Part shown: positions 46,128 through 54,410 of the stretch, piece by piece
Position numbering within the stretch: position 1 is the first letter of the stretch
How the letters are laid out: every line of letters starts with the position of its first letter
NCBI RefSeq assembly: GCF_019195455.1
Contig: NZ_JAIMBW010000001.1
Coordinates: forward strand, 3,066,001 to 3,130,000
Direction: 5' to 3'
Origin: Gymnodinialimonas phycosphaerae
GTDB lineage: Bacteria; Pseudomonadota; Alphaproteobacteria; Rhodobacterales; Rhodobacteraceae
DNA length: 64,000 bases
Translations under genes and position numbers: made by a program
The notes under the pieces: model-generated
Seen by the model: the letters and a program-made list of their open reading frames with translations, nothing else
Told to the model about the DNA's origin: nothing
Database searches by the model: none

Positions 46128-47032
46128 CGGTGATAATTGGCCCGGAGGCCGAAGAGAAACTGGACTGGATCGCGCTGAGCGACGCGATCGAGGCAGGCCA
46201 CCGCCTGCCCCGCGCCGAGATTGGCGATACGTTCCTTTATCGCGGCGACGACACGCTACTGAGCCGCGCGGCCTGGATCGACGGGTTGGGGCAGTTGGTG
46301 AAGACCGCCACGATCTTTCCAGGCAACAAGGCACTGGGCAAGCCTGCGATCAACGGCGGCGTCTGTCTGTTCTCGGACAGGGACGGCACGTTGGAGGCGA
46401 TCATCGATTTCCACCTGCTGACCAAGTGGAAGACCGCCGGCGACAGCCTTCTGGCGGCGCGCAAACTGGCGCGTCCCGATGCGAAACGCATCCTGCTTGT
46501 CGGCTCGGGCAATGTCGCGCGCTCCCTCTTCGAGGCCTATTCCGCGGCCTTTCCCGACGCCACGTTCACGATCTGGGGTCGCAGCCTTGCCAAGGCGGCG
46601 GCCTTTGCGGCGCGTTATCCCGGCATGCAGATCGCCCGCGATCTGGAGGCGGCCGTGGGAGAGGCCGACATCATTGGCACCGGCACCATGACGACGGAAC
46701 CGATCCTGGCGGGCAAATGGCTGCAACCGGGCACGCACCTGGACCTGATCGGCGCCTATCGGCCCGACATGAGGGAGGTGGACGACGACACGTTGCGCAG
46801 GTCACGGGTGTTCGTGGACAGCCGGGCCACGACGCTAGCGCATATCGGAGAGCTGAAGATCCCGCTGGAGGCTGGGGTGTTCTTCGAATCCGATGTGGTG
46901 GCCGATTTCTACGACATGGACCTGGTGAGGCGGACGTCAGAGACCGAGATCACCCTGTGCAAGAACGGTGGTGGGGCACATCTGGACCTGATGGTCGCGC
47001 GCTACATTCTGGATGCAGTACGGGTCGGCTGA
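46124..47032 (+). CDS. Ornithine cyclodeaminase / mu-crystallin family protein
   Basis: A 302-residue NAD(P)-dependent enzyme. The fold shows TATIFPGNKALGKPAINGGV, CLFSDRDGTLEAIIDFHLLT, KWKTAGDSLLAARKLARPD, the Rossmann motif ILLVGSGNVARSLFEAYSAA and THLDLIGAYRPDMREVDDD. Members include ornithine cyclodeaminase, ketimine reductases and related imine reductases; activity cannot be assigned. The GTG at 46124 overlaps the HAD stop (GTGA) with AAGGAGG upstream. A REP-like element follows the stop. Confidence 0.87.
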   Translation: MTVIIGPEAEEKLDWIALSDAIEAGHRLPRAEIGDTFLYRGDDTLLSRAAWIDGLGQLVKTATIFPGNKALGKPAINGGVCLFSDRDGTLEAIIDFHLLTKWKTAGDSLLAARKLARPDAKRILLVGSGNVARSLFEAYSAAFPDATFTIWGRSLAKAAAFAARYPGMQIARDLEAAVGEADIIGTGTMTTEPILAGKWLQPGTHLDLIGAYRPDMREVDDDTLRRSRVFVDSRATTLAHIGELKIPLEAGVFFESDVVADFYDMDLVRRTSETEITLCKNGGGAHLDLMVARYILDAVRVG

Positions 47033-47054
47033 CCGGTATTTCGCCCTGACGGGC

Positions 47055-47106
47055 GACCAACCGGGGGCGCTGCCCCCGGACCCCCGGAGTTGTATGGGCA
47101 AGATGA
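47055..47106. repeat. REP-like palindromic intergenic element, copy 2
   Basis: Nearly the same sequence as 4061-4110: GACCAACCGGGGGC, GCT, GCCCCCGGACCCCCGGAG, then GGGCAAGATGA. It has an 8-base GC stem. It sits between two convergent genes and may terminate both. Confidence 0.75.
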
Positions 47107-47113
47107 AGGAGGC

Positions 47114-48361
47114 TCAGGCCGCCAATGGGGTGCGCTTGCCCAAGGGGATTTCCTTGATCGGCAGGTGGATGATCGCACTGAGCGCGCCGACCCCGACGCC
47201 GACCCACCAGACGGCATTGTAGTCGCCAGTGGCATCAAAAAGCGCACCGCCAAGCCAGACGCCGATGAAGCTGCCCAACTGGTGGCTGAAGAAGACGATC
47301 CCGTAGAGCGTGCCCATGTAGCGCAATCCGTAGATGTAGCCGACGAGCCCGCTGGTCAGCGGAACGGTGGCAAGCCAGAGCGACCCCATGACGGCAGAGA
47401 ACACGATCACGGACGTGGGCGTGACCGGCAGCAAGATGAAGGCCGCCGCCGCGATGGTGCGGCCAGTGTAGATCGCCGCCAGAAGGTTCTTTTTGGAATA
47501 GGTCTTGCCCAGATACGCCGCGAAAAGCGTACCGCCGATATTGGCCGCGCCAATGACCGAAATCGCCACAGCGCCCAGGGCCGAGGTTGTGGTCACTCCC
47601 ATGGAATGCAGAACGCCACCCGGCGCGATGGGGCCGCAGAACTCGGTTATGAAGGCCGGGAAGTGGGCGGTGATGAAGCCCAGTTGGTAGCCGCAAGAGA
47701 AGAAGCCGATGAAGATCAGGGTGAACGACGGGTCGCGGAGGGCTTTGCCGACAATCTGGGACATCGTCTCTTCCAACTGCGGCGTGGAAGAACGCTCGGG
47801 CGCACGCAGGAGCGGCAGGAACAGGAGCGAGGCGAAGACGATGCCTGCGAAGATCAGGAACACGGTCTGCCAGGGGAAGTTGGCCAGCAACGCCTCGGCC
47901 AGGGGCGGGCCCACGACCTGGCCAGCCGAACCCATGGCCGTCACGATGCCAAGCGTCATCGACCGGTTCTCATCCGAGGCGGCACGGGCGACCATCGCAA
48001 GGACAACGCCAAACCCGGTGCCCGCCACGCCGAATCCGACGAGAACCTCAAGCAATTGATGTTGGCCCGGCGTAATCGCATAGGCCGAGAAGACCAGCCC
48101 GATGATATAAAGCGCCACGCCCAACATGATCGCCTTGCGGTCGCCGAAGCGCTCGGCCAAGGCCCCGAAGATCGGCTGGCCGATGCCCCATGCAAGGTTC
48201 TGGATTGCGATGGCGAGGCTGAATTCAGCGCGCAGCCAGCCGAATTCCTCGGCAATGGGGATCTGGAACAAGCCGAAGCTGGCGCGGACCGAAAAGCTGA
48301 TCAGGATAATCGCGCAGCCGCCGATCAGGACGGGGGTGATGAGGGTGTCTTTGCGGTCCAC
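47114..48361 (-). CDS. MFS transporter, oxalate/formate-antiporter-like
   Basis: A 415-residue 12-helix transporter. Visible are FSVRASFGLFQIPIAEEFGW, AIQNLAWGIGQPIFGALAER with motif A-like FGDRKAIMLGVALYIIG, and GSAGQVVGPPLAEALLANFP. This N-terminal pattern occurs in monocarboxylate-porter and OxlT-like MFS members; the substrate is unknown. The start is taken as GTG at 48361 (MDRKDTLITPVLIGGC) with AAGGA upstream. The longer frame to 48418 reaches into the divergent promoter. Confidence 0.85.
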   Translation of the reverse strand: MDRKDTLITPVLIGGCAIILISFSVRASFGLFQIPIAEEFGWLRAEFSLAIAIQNLAWGIGQPIFGALAERFGDRKAIMLGVALYIIGLVFSAYAITPGQHQLLEVLVGFGVAGTGFGVVLAMVARAASDENRSMTLGIVTAMGSAGQVVGPPLAEALLANFPWQTVFLIFAGIVFASLLFLPLLRAPERSSTPQLEETMSQIVGKALRDPSFTLIFIGFFSCGYQLGFITAHFPAFITEFCGPIAPGGVLHSMGVTTTSALGAVAISVIGAANIGGTLFAAYLGKTYSKKNLLAAIYTGRTIAAAAFILLPVTPTSVIVFSAVMGSLWLATVPLTSGLVGYIYGLRYMGTLYGIVFFSHQLGSFIGVWLGGALFDATGDYNAVWWVGVGVGALSAIIHLPIKEIPLGKRTPLAA

Positions 48362-48506
48362 GGAATGTCCTTCGGGTGGCGGTCGCGCGACTGTGTCGCC
48401 TCTGCGCGACGCCGTCAATTCAGTCCTTGTGACGAGTGTGGTGAATTTCTGTGAACGTGCTGATTTCCATGGGCAAAGGGACGCGATTTCCGTTAGAAAG
48501 CCGATT

Positions 48507-49583
48507 ATGCCGCAACGCCTGACCTCGCTTTATGATACCCGCGTCTCGGAAGGGCTATTGCGTCCCGACCCGGCGCAGCGCGCCGTGATGGAGCGGCTGG
48601 AGGCCGTACGCGAGAGCCTTGATACCCCGCAACCCAAGGGCTTTCTGTCGCGGTTTCGCAAGGCGGAACCCACGGCCAAGCAGGGGCTCTACCTTTGGGG
48701 CGGCGTCGGGCGTGGCAAGTCGATGCTGATGGACATGTTCTTCCAGCACGCAGGCATTGCCGGAAAACGGCGCGTGCATTTCCACGCGTTCATGCAGGAA
48801 GTGCAGGCTGCCCTCCACGAGGTTCGCAAAACCGGGGTCGACGATGCGATCAAACCCGTGGCCGAAGATATCGCGCGCGACCTGAAACTGCTGTGTTTCG
48901 ACGAAATGCAGATCACCGATATCGCCGATGCGATGATCGTGGGCCGCCTGTTCGAGCGGCTGTTCGCGGCCGGCGTCGTGATCATCACTACCTCCAACAG
49001 GCCCCCGAAGGACCTCTACAAGGACGGTCTCAACCGCGCATTGTTCCTGCCTTTTATCGATCTTCTGGAAGAGCGGATGGAGGTGGATGAACTGGACGCA
49101 ATGACCGACTACAGGCAGGATCGCCTCGCCGGAGAGCAAGTCTGGTTCAGCCCCACGGATGCCAATGCCAAGCGTGCCATCGACCTGATCTGGCGCGACC
49201 TGACGGGGGGCCGCGATGAGCCGATGACGCTGGAGGTGAAAGGCCGCAACGTCGTTATTCCGCGGTTCTGGGCGGGGCAGGCCCGCGCCTCATTCGCGCA
49301 GCTCTGCGGCACCGCGTTGGGGCCTGCGGATTACCTGGCGCTGGTGGGCGCGGCGAACGTTCTGGTGCTGGAAGATATCCCCAAGATGGGGCCCGCCAAC
49401 GCCAATGAGGCGAAGCGTTTCGTCACGTTGGTCGATACGCTGTATGAAGGCCACGTCCGCCTGATCGCCAGCGCCGAGGCGGAGCCAGAGGCGCTATACG
49501 TCGAAGGGGCCGGCGCGTTCGAGTTCGAGAGGACCGCAAGCCGCTTGCGCGAAATGCGAGGTGCAGACTGGGGTAGCGCGTAA
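48507..49583 (+). CDS. zapE: Cell division protein ZapE (AFG1-like ATPase)
   Basis: A 358-residue AAA+ ATPase that acts at the Z-ring late in division. Walker A is LYLWGGVGRGKSMLMDMFF, Walker B LKLLCFDEMQITDIADAMIV, sensor 1 VIITTSNRPPKDLYKDGLN and the Arg-finger region LFLPFIDLLEERMEVDELD. The ATG at 48507 (MPQRLTSLYDTRVSEG) matches the family start; the open frame to 48126 runs under the MFS gene. It is preceded by the divergent MFS gene and followed by a convergent acetyltransferase. Confidence 0.94.
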   Translation: MPQRLTSLYDTRVSEGLLRPDPAQRAVMERLEAVRESLDTPQPKGFLSRFRKAEPTAKQGLYLWGGVGRGKSMLMDMFFQHAGIAGKRRVHFHAFMQEVQAALHEVRKTGVDDAIKPVAEDIARDLKLLCFDEMQITDIADAMIVGRLFERLFAAGVVIITTSNRPPKDLYKDGLNRALFLPFIDLLEERMEVDELDAMTDYRQDRLAGEQVWFSPTDANAKRAIDLIWRDLTGGRDEPMTLEVKGRNVVIPRFWAGQARASFAQLCGTALGPADYLALVGAANVLVLEDIPKMGPANANEAKRFVTLVDTLYEGHVRLIASAEAEPEALYVEGAGAFEFERTASRLREMRGADWGSA

Positions 49584-49659
49584 TTGATTGGTTAAGAAAA
49601 TCTGTACTGATTGGGCAAAAAACCGCCTTTTTCCAATGACTAACGCGTTCCAGCTATCA

Positions 49660-50283
49660 CTATAGGTTATTCAACGCTTCCTGAGCCGCGGTAAAGTAGG
49701 CGCCGACGTGCGCGCCGTCGGCCAATGCGTGGTGAACCTCCAAAGTCATCGGCATGGAGAAGCGGTCCCCCGCTTCGGTGATCTTGCCCCAGCCGACGCG
49801 GGGGATGCAGTCGTCTGGGCCGGGCATGGCGTTGGTCAGCGCGGTGTAGTCCAGCCACGGCATGCAGGAAAGATAGGCGAGGTCATCCCGCTCGCCCGCG
49901 TTCGGTGCCAGATCGCCGTCGGCAGCTGCCGCGATCCGCGTCTTGGCCGTGGCATCAAAGGTAGCGAAATCCGGGTGGTAGGGGACGTAGGCATAAGAAA
50001 AACTGCCCGCTTTGTTGGGGACGGTCATCGATAGCTCGACCGCGTCGTGGCGGATCACCTCATTGCCGCGAAATCGCATGCAAAGCTCAGGCACCGCGTG
50101 AATGCCTGCGCCAATGGCATAAAGGCTGGCGCGATAAGGAGACGTACCCAAAGGCTTGAGGCGGGTCATCAGGTCGGTCACGTCCACGCGAGAGGTGACG
50201 GCGAAATGGGGGCGTTGGTAGGTCCGGAAGAAGCGGAACTGCGCCGTGCGGGGCCAGGCGGCAAGGTCGACGAGATGCTCCAT
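49660..50283 (-). CDS. Chloramphenicol acetyltransferase-like protein (CatA fold)
   Basis: A 207-residue protein with the CAT-type trimeric acyltransferase pattern: HFAVTSRVDVTDLMTRLKPL, SLYAIGAGIHAVPELCMRFR, LSCMPWLDYTAL and the catalytic LEVHHALADGAHVGAYF (H-H-A-x-x-D-G). Chromosomal CatA relatives of this kind often acetylate substrates other than chloramphenicol, so resistance is not implied. The ATG shares one base with the stop of the upstream exported-protein gene (TGATG). Confidence 0.85.
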   Translation of the reverse strand: MEHLVDLAAWPRTAQFRFFRTYQRPHFAVTSRVDVTDLMTRLKPLGTSPYRASLYAIGAGIHAVPELCMRFRGNEVIRHDAVELSMTVPNKAGSFSYAYVPYHPDFATFDATAKTRIAAAADGDLAPNAGERDDLAYLSCMPWLDYTALTNAMPGPDDCIPRVGWGKITEAGDRFSMPMTLEVHHALADGAHVGAYFTAAQEALNNL

Positions 50284-50789
50284 CAGCTGACCGGGATGGT
50301 CGTTTCACAGCTCAGCATCACATCCATGGGCTGTGCGAAAAGCGGCGTGTTGGGGTCGATCGAACTGTCCTCGATCCAGACATTGTTGATGCAGACATCC
50401 TGCGCGTAATTGCCGCCGTTCCAGCCGAAGCCGTCTTCCGCGCCGCAGTTGTTGACCTGCCCGTTGGCATTCCATTCCTGGTACGAGTTCTGGGACCGGA
50501 TGCCGCCTGTGGGAAAGCGCAGGGTGTCGGTGTCGAACCGCAGAAGCCATGACGTTTGAGGTGTGGCGTCGGCCATGTTCCACGAGCCAATGGCCACGCC
50601 GTCGATCAGCCCGATGATCTGGAAACTGATCACGTCGGTTTCGGTGATGATCCCGGTGTTGAGGAACGCATCGGGAAAGCCGATTTGTCCCTCCATCGTG
50701 TAGCCATTGGCGCCGACCCAGCAGAATTGGAACTGGGCGGCCTGAGCCGGAGGGGTGACCAGAAGAAGGGCGGCGACAGCGTATTTCAT
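50283..50789 (-). CDS. Exported protein of unknown function
   Basis: A 168-residue protein with signal peptide MKYAVAALLLVTPPAQAA and a beta-rich mature part containing FCWVGANGYTMEGQIGFPDA, GVAIGSWNMADATPQTSWLL and Cys residues in NNCGAEDGFG, QDVCINNVWI and MLSCETT. Similar exported proteins are frequent in Rhodobacterales but have no assigned function in my recollection. No C-terminal sorting signal is present. It is coupled to the CAT-like gene. Confidence 0.7.
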   Translation of the reverse strand: MKYAVAALLLVTPPAQAAQFQFCWVGANGYTMEGQIGFPDAFLNTGIITETDVISFQIIGLIDGVAIGSWNMADATPQTSWLLRFDTDTLRFPTGGIRSQNSYQEWNANGQVNNCGAEDGFGWNGGNYAQDVCINNVWIEDSSIDPNTPLFAQPMDVMLSCETTIPVS

Positions 50790-50843
50790 ATGACGAAGGT
50801 GGGGCTTGTGCCACCGCGCGTCAACGGGGAGAAGTCCGCCACG

Positions 50844-52112
50844 CTAGCCGTTGGACTTGAGGACCTCGCCCGCAAGATAGAGCGAGCCGCAGATGAGGAC
50901 GCGGGCTATGGGGTCGGCAGCGGTGATCGTGGCCAGCGCCTCCTGCACGGACGGTGCAATCCGCGCTTCGATCCCGGCGGCTTGGGCAGCCTTCGCCGTT
51001 TCCCCGGCGCTGAGCGTTGCCGCCTGACCCGGAATGGAGACGGCGGTGAGGCTATTCGCCCAAGGGGCAAGCGGCGCCATGTAGCCGGTGACGTCCTTGG
51101 TGTTGAGCATACCGCAGATCAGGTAGGTGGGGCGCTTGGGCAAGGTTTCGAGCGTCGCCGCGATGGCGCGGGCCGCATGGGGGTTGTGGCCCCCGTCAAG
51201 CCATAGCTCGGCTTGCGGCGCGGCGTCGGTCAGAGGCCCGTGGCGCAGACGTTGCATGCGCGCGGGCCAGGTAACGTTGGTCATGGCGGAATCGGCATCA
51301 CCCTTGCCAAGGGCCCGAAGAGCCGCCAGCGCGATCCCCGCGTTCTGGATCTGGTGCGGGCCCGCCAACGCGGGAAGCGGCAGGTCAAGCAAGCCGGTTT
51401 CGTCCTGAAAGATCAGGCGCTCCCGCTCGGTCGTGACATGCCAGTGTTGACCATGGGCAATGACCGGCGCCCCAAGGCGGGCGGCTTTTGCCTCGATGAC
51501 CTCAAGCGCCTCATCTTGCTGCGGGCCGACGATGACCGGAACGCCACGCTTCACGATGCCCGCCTTTTCGCCCGCAATGGCAGCAAGCGTGCCGCCCAGG
51601 TACTGCTGGTGGTCCAGATCCACCGGCGTGATGATCGTCAACGCGGGCGTGTCTATGACGTTGGTGGCGTCAAGCCGACCGCCAAGGCCGACCTCCAACA
51701 AGGTATAGTCGGCAGGCGTTTGCGAGAATGCCAGAAGCGCGGCAACGGTAGTGATCTCGAAGTAGGTAATCGGATCGGGACCGTTGGCGGTAAGGCACGT
51801 ATCAAGGATGTCACCAAGCAGCCCCTCGTCGATCAAATCCCCCCGCAGTCTGATCCGCTCATGAAACCGCGCGAGGTGGGGAGAGGTATAGGCGTGGGTG
51901 GTCAGGCCCGCGCCCTCCAGACCCGCGCGGATCATCGCTTGGGTGGAGCCTTTGCCATTGGTGCCCGCGATATGGATGACCGGGGGGATCTTGGTTTCAG
52001 GGTGATCGAGCGCCGCGAGGATCCGCAACATGCGGTCCAGCGTCAGGTCGATGATCTTGGGGTGAAGCGCCATCATGCGGTCGAGGAGGGCGTCAGAGCG
52101 GGCTGTCGTCAC
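50844..52112 (-). CDS. folC: Bifunctional folylpolyglutamate/dihydrofolate synthase
   Basis: Adds glutamate to dihydropteroate and folates. The 422-residue Mur-ligase-family enzyme shows the ATP loop VIHIAGTNGKGSTQAMIRAG, AYTSPHLARFHERIRLRGDL, TLLEVGLGGRLDATNVIDTP, PVDLDHQQYLGGTLAAIAGE, KAGI and LWLDGGHNPHAARAI. The GTG at 52112 (MTTARSDALLDRMMALHPK) is preferred over the ATG at 52175 because it matches the family length and has AAGG upstream. The accD-folC order is conserved in many proteobacteria. Confidence 0.94.
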   Translation of the reverse strand: MTTARSDALLDRMMALHPKIIDLTLDRMLRILAALDHPETKIPPVIHIAGTNGKGSTQAMIRAGLEGAGLTTHAYTSPHLARFHERIRLRGDLIDEGLLGDILDTCLTANGPDPITYFEITTVAALLAFSQTPADYTLLEVGLGGRLDATNVIDTPALTIITPVDLDHQQYLGGTLAAIAGEKAGIVKRGVPVIVGPQQDEALEVIEAKAARLGAPVIAHGQHWHVTTERERLIFQDETGLLDLPLPALAGPHQIQNAGIALAALRALGKGDADSAMTNVTWPARMQRLRHGPLTDAAPQAELWLDGGHNPHAARAIAATLETLPKRPTYLICGMLNTKDVTGYMAPLAPWANSLTAVSIPGQAATLSAGETAKAAQAAGIEARIAPSVQEALATITAADPIARVLICGSLYLAGEVLKSNG

Positions 52113-52205
52113 GGGCGGTGCCTTTGCATCAAGCGACGCCGCGCGCGGAGGGGGTGGGACGCCTCCGGCGGGCATTTACGGGGAACAAAGAAGGGTTGGG
52201 CGCGG

Positions 52206-53171
52206 TCAGTTCTGGGCGGGGGTATCGCTGTCTGGCGCGGGTACGGGGGGCCCTTCGGAGGCCTGGGGCTCCGGCGCCTCTTCCACCGGGTCGGGCGCGG
52301 GCAGATCGCCCGCCACGGCAGGCGGCTGGCCCATGAGCATGCGGGTGATGGTGATCAACTCATCACGCAGCTGCGCCCGGTGGGTGACTCGGTCCAGCAT
52401 GCCGTGGTCCAGCAGGTATTCGGCGCGTTGGAAACCTTCGGGAAGTTTTTCGCGAATGGTTTGTTCGATCACACGCGGGCCGGCAAAACAGATCAGCGCA
52501 TTGGGTTCCGCGATGTGGACGTCGCCAAGCATGGCATAGGAGGCGGTGACGCCGCCCGTCGTGGGGTGGGTGAGCACGACGATATAAGGCAGGTTCGCTT
52601 CCTTGAGCATCTGGATCGCAACGGTGGTGCGGGGCATTTGCATCAGCGACAGGATGCCTTCCTGCATCCGCGCACCACCGGCGGCGGAAAACAGGATAAG
52701 CGGACGGCCGGTGGCCACGGCCCGCTCGGCCGCGGCGATGATCGCGTTGCCCACGAACATCCCCATGGAGCCGCCCATGAAGGAAAAGTCCTGTGCCGCC
52801 GCGATGACGGGGGTTCGGCCCATATCGCCTTCGGCGACCAGCATGGCCTCGTGCTCGGACGTCGTGGTGCGGGCGGCCTTCATGCGGTCAGGATATTTCT
52901 TCTGGTCGCGGAACTTGAGCGGATCGGCCAGCGGTTCGGGCACCTTGATCTCGGTGAAGACCCCGTTATCGAACAGCGCGGCAAAGCGATCACGGGGCGT
53001 CAAGGCCATGTGGTGGTCGCAGTTGGTGCAGACGTTGAGATTGTCGGTCAATTCCCGGTGGAACAGCATGGTGCCGCACTCAGGACACTTGGACCACAGG
53101 TTCTCGGGCGTCTCTCGACGGGAGAAAATGGAGTTGATCCGCGGACGGACGTAGTTGGAGATCCAGTTCAT
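52206..53171 (-). CDS. accD: Acetyl-CoA carboxylase carboxyltransferase subunit beta
   Basis: The beta subunit of the carboxyltransferase making malonyl-CoA. The 321-residue protein has the N-terminal zinc ribbon (WSKCPECGTMLFHRELTDNL and VCTNCDHHMALTPRDRFAAL), the crotonase-fold core (PVIAAAQDFSFMGGSMGMFV, LILFSAAGGARMQEGILSLM, VVLTHPTTGGVTASYAMLGD) and a Pro-rich acidic tail. ATG at 53171 gives MNWISNYVRPRINSIFSRRE. It precedes folC by 93 bp. Confidence 0.97.
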   Translation of the reverse strand: MNWISNYVRPRINSIFSRRETPENLWSKCPECGTMLFHRELTDNLNVCTNCDHHMALTPRDRFAALFDNGVFTEIKVPEPLADPLKFRDQKKYPDRMKAARTTTSEHEAMLVAEGDMGRTPVIAAAQDFSFMGGSMGMFVGNAIIAAAERAVATGRPLILFSAAGGARMQEGILSLMQMPRTTVAIQMLKEANLPYIVVLTHPTTGGVTASYAMLGDVHIAEPNALICFAGPRVIEQTIREKLPEGFQRAEYLLDHGMLDRVTHRAQLRDELITITRMLMGQPPAVAGDLPAPDPVEEAPEPQASEGPPVPAPDSDTPAQN

Positions 53172-53243
53172 GGGCGCGATATCCGGTCTGTTGGCCTAAC
53201 GCCCAGATATTGTGCGCGACCCGGAATTGCAAACGCAGATGGC

Positions 53244-54125
53244 CTAAGCCCGTGTCACCGCCAGGCGGATCAGCACCCATGTCACCACTGTTGTGCCCAT
53301 ATCGAGCAGGATCAGGGGGCGGATTTCCTCGGACGCGGCGGAAAGGGGCGCGGTGTAAAGCGCCAAGCCTGACAGCGGGCCATCCAGCGCCACGATCAGG
53401 ATCGCGACAACGTTATTGGCGAAGTGGAAGCCCCAAGCCGCCCCGATGGAGCCCGTCCTGGCGGTCAGATCTGCCGCCAGCAGGCCGAAAAGTCCTGTCG
53501 CCGCAACGACATAGAGCGCGTTGTCGCCCATCAGCTCGGGCTGGTAATGCAGCGAGGCGAACAGAGCCGACGGCAGCACCATCCAGATCAACGGTGACGC
53601 GAAGCGTGCCGCCAGTTGTTGCTGAAGATAGCCGCGAAAGAGGACCTCCTCGGCGCCCGTCTGCAAAAGGATCCCCACCAGCGCCATGGGCAGGAACGAC
53701 AGCCAAAGCGCCCGTTCCATCGCGGGTTCGATGCGCAGATCACTGGGCAGAAGGAACGACACGCCATAGGCCAACACGCAAACGCCCATCGCCACCAGAA
53801 AGTGCCGGACCATGCGTGGGAACGGTCCGAAAAGACTTCCTACGCTGCGGCGATGCAGCAGGACGACCGCAAGCATCGGGCCAAGCGCCATGCCGAAGAA
53901 CGTCGCAAGGATCAGAAGCGTGCCTGTCGGGCCTGTGGCCTCGACCATCTCGGTCGCCCACGTCTGCATGCCCTCGTAGCCCGCGACCAGGTAGATGCCG
54001 CCAAAGACGAAACCAATGCCGAAGGCATAGATCAGCATCGCCACGATGAGCCCCACTAAAAGGCGCCAGATCTGCGGGCGAGCACGGGCGGGAGCCACGA
54101 ATTCGACGTGGGCGGAATACTGCAT
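53244..54125 (-). CDS. CPBP-family intramembrane metalloprotease
   Basis: A 293-residue membrane protein with about eight helices. The CPBP (Abi/Rce1-like) motifs are present: LQTGAEEVLFRGYLQQQLAA (E-E-x-x-x-R), ALFASLHYQPEL (F-x-x-x-H) and GFHFANNVVAIL. Rce1-type proteases cleave within or near the membrane; substrates here are unknown. ATG at 54125 gives MQYSAHVEFVAPARARPQIW. It is divergent from ilvD. Confidence 0.92.
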   Translation of the reverse strand: MQYSAHVEFVAPARARPQIWRLLVGLIVAMLIYAFGIGFVFGGIYLVAGYEGMQTWATEMVEATGPTGTLLILATFFGMALGPMLAVVLLHRRSVGSLFGPFPRMVRHFLVAMGVCVLAYGVSFLLPSDLRIEPAMERALWLSFLPMALVGILLQTGAEEVLFRGYLQQQLAARFASPLIWMVLPSALFASLHYQPELMGDNALYVVAATGLFGLLAADLTARTGSIGAAWGFHFANNVVAILIVALDGPLSGLALYTAPLSAASEEIRPLILLDMGTTVVTWVLIRLAVTRA

Positions 54126-54261
54126 CGGCGTGCCTTGTTCGTTCGGCGATTTCCACGAGCCTACTGTGGTATACTGGATCGTTCAATCGCATGTGTCAGC
54201 CCAAGGGTTGGGTGTCCACACCCTATGGGATCCCCACATTGACCCGGCCCGCCGCCGTTCG

Positions 54262-54338
54262 CACCGTAGCCGCCTGCTTTCCTCGGCTCGGACGGCGCGC
54301 CCGTCGCGTAATCCGGGGGGGCGCGCCGGGCTACGGTG
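54262..54338. repeat. Structured intergenic element upstream of ilvD
   Basis: A perfect 10-base outer stem (CACCGTAGCC at 54262-54271 with GGCTACGGTG at 54329-54338) encloses two GGCGCGCC segments (54294-54301 and 54320-54327) that can pair with each other. The whole could fold into a long two-helix structure. It lies 73 bases before the ilvD start. It may be a dispersed repeat, a terminator between divergent genes or a leader structure. Confidence 0.5.
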
Positions 54339-54410
54339 TCGGCCTCTCTTGCTCCTTTTGGCGGGGCGCACTATCCCGAACGCAACATACGTTTCAGGGA
54401 GAGCCGCGCC

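Noticed and set aside
49660..50283. Acquired chloramphenicol resistance gene
   Set aside because: Composition matches the chromosome and the gene is coupled to a native exported protein; CAT-fold relatives often have other substrates.
54262..54338. tRNA gene in the 77-base inverted-repeat element
   Set aside because: The length fits but no anticodon arm, T-loop (GTTCRA) or CCA-like end could be fitted on either strand.
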